This document shows, one piece after another, positions 61,445 through 64,000 of a DNA stretch of 64,000 bases. The notes beneath the pieces are model-generated. The model was not told where the DNA came from and ran no database searches. It saw nothing but the letters and a program-made list of their open reading frames with translations. The position numbers and the translations under genes were made by a program. How positions within the stretch are numbered: position 1 is the first letter of the stretch; every line of letters begins with the position of its first letter. Origin of the DNA: Blakeslea trispora (Eukaryota > Mucoromycota > Mucoromycetes > Mucorales > Choanephoraceae); assembly GCA_025331445.1 (NCBI GenBank), contig JAIWNE010000001.1, forward strand, positions 310,001 to 374,000, given 5' to 3'.

Positions 61445-62547
61445 TTATTCTAATGAATCTCCCCATTGATTCTTACGACTACTTCCACCTCTCTGTAAGA
61501 CTTCTTCTCTTGTTCTTGGTAAATCTTCTATTTCAGATCCAGCATTTTCACGAAGTCTATTGGCTGTCTTTTCTCTTGCCTTGGCGATATCTTCAGGAGA
61601 ACTCTTTTGTGCTTCCATACGGATCTTGGCCCATGTGTTGTTGGGTAAGTTTTCTGAACGAATCTTATCCCACCTACTAGGTTGTTGTGCTTGCTGACGT
61701 CCTGCCTCAGTTGATTGACGAGTAAAAGGATCTACTTCACCTGTCATATCTCTATCCCCCTTATTTCCTTGTGAATTTATTGCCATATCACTCCATCCTG
61801 TCATATTGTAGATAAATCATTGGAATAAGTCTCTTTTCACAGCTTAAAGAGATGTTTGTTACCTAATTCCTTAGTGGCATCTTGATTTATATCTGGAGCA
61901 AATTGATCCTGAGGGTTTTGAGCATCATTCAGCTCTCTTGATGACATCAATTGTGGTTGAACATGACTGGACTGTGTACCTCTGTTTATCTGCTGTTGAG
62001 GCGTGTTTGGCATTCTTCCCTTCATAGCCTCTAATCTAATGTAGTGTCAAAACATGACTTTGCTTGAATAAATGCATATTACTTTACTGAACTTCTCTTA
62101 TCATATTGATGATACGTTGAGGATTTGGTAAGGAATTGATTGTCTTGACACCTGCCAATGCACCTGAGATTAAACCTACTTGTGAACCCATAAGAAAACC
62201 ACCACCTACTACTGCGAGCAATTGAAAAGGATTGAATCGCTTTCGTTTGCCTTTTTTAAAAAAGTATATGATGAGTTTTGTGCTTCTTTTCATATATATA
62301 TATGTGGGAGTTAATTACCAATTAAGAATGCAGTGGATGCACCTGCCATGCCTCCAGTATAAGCTATTATAAAAAAAAATGCTGTCAGCTTATATGTAAA
62401 GCTCCATTTTTTTTTCCAAAGATATTTACTATGTGTCTGTAGCTGTCCTCTTGCTGTATCAATTGCTTTTACTTCTTGCTCGGACAAGTTGTGCTCCTTG
62501 ACCTTTTCACGTACACGGGCATAAACGTCATCGTTAAGTGCTGCCAT
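61445..62547 (-). CDS. Uncharacterised membrane protein with Gln-rich C-terminal region
   Basis: Minus-strand exons are 62547-62319, 62250-62088, 62035-61863 and 61797-61445. A 66-nt piece inside the first (62429-62364) has GTAAAT...TAG ends and may be an intron, giving 283 residues if removed or 305 if kept. The N-terminal 40 residues are charged and helical (VYARVREKVKEHNLSEQEVK). Two or three glycine-rich hydrophobic segments follow (YTGGMAGASTAFLIG, LLAVVGGGFLMGSQVGLISG), a packing style reminiscent of OCIA-domain and other small mitochondrial membrane proteins. The C-terminal half is polar (MPNTPQQQINRGTQ, PSRWDKIRSENLPNNTWAKI). The RWDKIRxExxxxxxWxxIR pattern suggests a conserved peptide. 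Family not named with confidence. Confidence 0.72.
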
Positions 62548-64000
62548 TCTGTTGTTTGCTAGAATAAAACGTAAAAGGAAGAAAGGCTGCCCCAGTTGCT
62601 GTGACGCTCTTTTTGGGAATATCCAGTTTCAAGTTCAGTAAAGCCAATAGGATTGCTAGAGTTCACACAATAGCATGAAGCTAACTCTGTGATACCAATG
62701 TAACAGTTTTTTTTTTTAAAGAAAAGGTCATGGTACAAAGCATAAAGAGCAAGGCTTTAGCAAGTCTAGACCCAATGTTTATACTCAAAGTAACTCTTCT
62801 TTATTACAAAAGATGATAGTCTTCATTAAGCTTAGTGTATTTCTCAGGAAATGTTTCTTTTTTTTTTCTGTTATATAAAACACTATTGGCTCAAGATGGT
62901 TCAGATCAACTAAACTCACTTTTCTCTCATTTTGGTAAGTGTCTTGATAGTAGCGACTCGAGTGAGCTCTGGCAACTACATTCTCTTCTGGGGAAAGTAT
63001 AAGATGTTGTGAAATCATATGAAATCAAATAAAATATTACTGAACTTGCTAGCAGCACAATTCAAAATGTAACCATTTTCTCTTCCATTGTCTTTTTGTA
63101 TGCATTGTTATAAGCTCTTGGTGTTCTTCCATACAAACAGTAGTTTTTATGATCATTTCATTAGCTTATATTACTAGATTGAGACCTCTATGATGGCTTT
63201 TTTTTTTCATTGTTCAGTGAAATATGTATCTGATGTTTGTTTTTGTTTGAAAATTAGGGTATATAGATAATCTCCTTTGTATCATAAGAAGCGTTTGATA
63301 AATCATATGAATATTTTCAACAGTAATACTATGAACTCAATATCCGGAGCTTAGCTTTATTAAAAAACAAAAAGAAAAAGCGTAACTAGTTACGAAAAGA
63401 AAAAGAAAAAAGGGCCGAGAATTATTGAAGGATTTGACATATAAATCGCATATAAGTAGCAATCAGCATGATTGTTTCAAGCTTGTTTATCGGAGCTCTT
63501 GACTTCATACCGAATAAATAATTGATTAAAGAAAACATCATGAAAACATTTCTTTCTTTATTTTCAGTTAGAATCCATTGTTAGCAGATAACATAAATAG
63601 ATCATTGCAATATCTTGGAAAAAAACTTTTTATATATTATAGGGCGCTGAACAGACACTAATAGATATGCTATCAAATCAGGAAATTAAAGCATGTTGTT
63701 TGTGTCAACATGAGCCACTCTATTTAATCGTGTAATCTATGAGAGAACGCTGAGGATTAATCTATCTTAGTAACCGTATACTTGAGCTTGCCACTTTATG
63801 TATTATGTCTACCATAGAAACATTTGCTTCATGGTTTGTCATGAGATTTGACTTGTTCATTGTTTCGAGATCAAACATACAGGGACTTTTTTTCTGTAAC
63901 AAGAGGAGTATAACATGTCTTTTCTTTAACTTTGTTCAAGCCTTATTTCTGACGAGGCAAACTGTAAAAAGGATGTATATGAGTCTAATGGGAAAGAATG
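62548..64000. other. Terminal interval, no supportable gene
   Basis: 1.45 kb of AT-rich sequence. The minus frame 62785-63018 has a protein-like start (MISQHLILSPEENVVARAHS) but no in-frame splice or continuation could be found. Promoter of the preceding gene should lie at 62548-62800. Confidence 0.4.

Noticed and set aside
62785..63018. 77-codon minus-strand frame beginning MISQHLILSPEENVVARAHS
   Set aside because: The first 33 codons look protein-like and are followed by a GTGAGT donor, but joining to the acceptor at 62868 gives a stop and no other in-frame partner was found.

Overview
This 64 kb window looks like nuclear DNA of an early-diverging filamentous fungus, most likely Mucoromycota (Mucorales-like). 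It is AT-rich with many homopolymer and dinucleotide runs. Genes carry short introns of about 50-100 nt with GTAAGT-type donors. Conserved eukaryotic proteins mix with mould-type secreted enzymes: a GH28 pectinase, a GPI-type chitin deacetylase, a PA-domain subtilase and a GH47 mannosidase. The species cannot be fixed from the sequence alone. No tRNA, rRNA or CRISPR was recognised. Exon limits were derived by hand from splice signals and reading-frame continuity; in nearly every multi-exon model the phases sum to a whole number of codons.

Layout. 1-8.4 kb: a YAK1-type DYRK kinase (5' end cut by the window), a Mkk1/2-type MAP kinase kinase of the cell-wall-integrity cascade, an alpha-arrestin with a PPxY motif, and a secreted GH28 polygalacturonase. 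8.4-10.6 kb: gene-poor. 10.6-22.8 kb: a dense housekeeping block with an adaptin-binding p34/Irc6-like protein, a USP36-class ubiquitin protease that has lost its catalytic cysteine, Beclin/ATG6 (with a GC-AG intron), a nested-palindrome MITE-like element, eIF2B beta, MCM3, the RES-complex protein IST3/RBMX2 and a two-HMG-box TFAM-like protein. 23.4-29 kb: a Gln-rich protein with a UBZ1-like finger, the subtilase and three small unknown genes.

30.5-34.6 kb is the most unusual part. A segment of about 1.0 kb carrying a complete small bZIP gene is present twice in inverted orientation. The arms appear identical except for microsatellite lengths, and they flank a 2.07 kb spacer that holds a frameshifted Gln-rich fragment. 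35.5-38 kb is a Zn2Cys6 transcription factor whose zinc cluster is assembled through a 7-nt exon. 38-41.2 kb is gene-poor. 41.2-51.8 kb: a TRAIP-like RING protein, the chitin deacetylase, a conserved-looking membrane protein with an unresolved N-terminus, a mobile-element endonuclease relic behind a pentanucleotide repeat, a short Nup96-type nucleoporin and a small OM14-like membrane protein. 52.4-62.5 kb: DPH5, AMP deaminase, NDUFA9 (complex I), GH47 alpha-mannosidase and a multi-exon membrane protein. The last 1.4 kb shows no supportable gene.

The genes do not form a pathway cluster. Secretion and cell-wall functions (polygalacturonase, chitin deacetylase, mannosidase, subtilase, Mkk1/2) recur, and ubiquitin-related functions appear four times (dead USP, RING E3, PPxY arrestin, UBZ1-like finger), but they are scattered among unrelated housekeeping genes.
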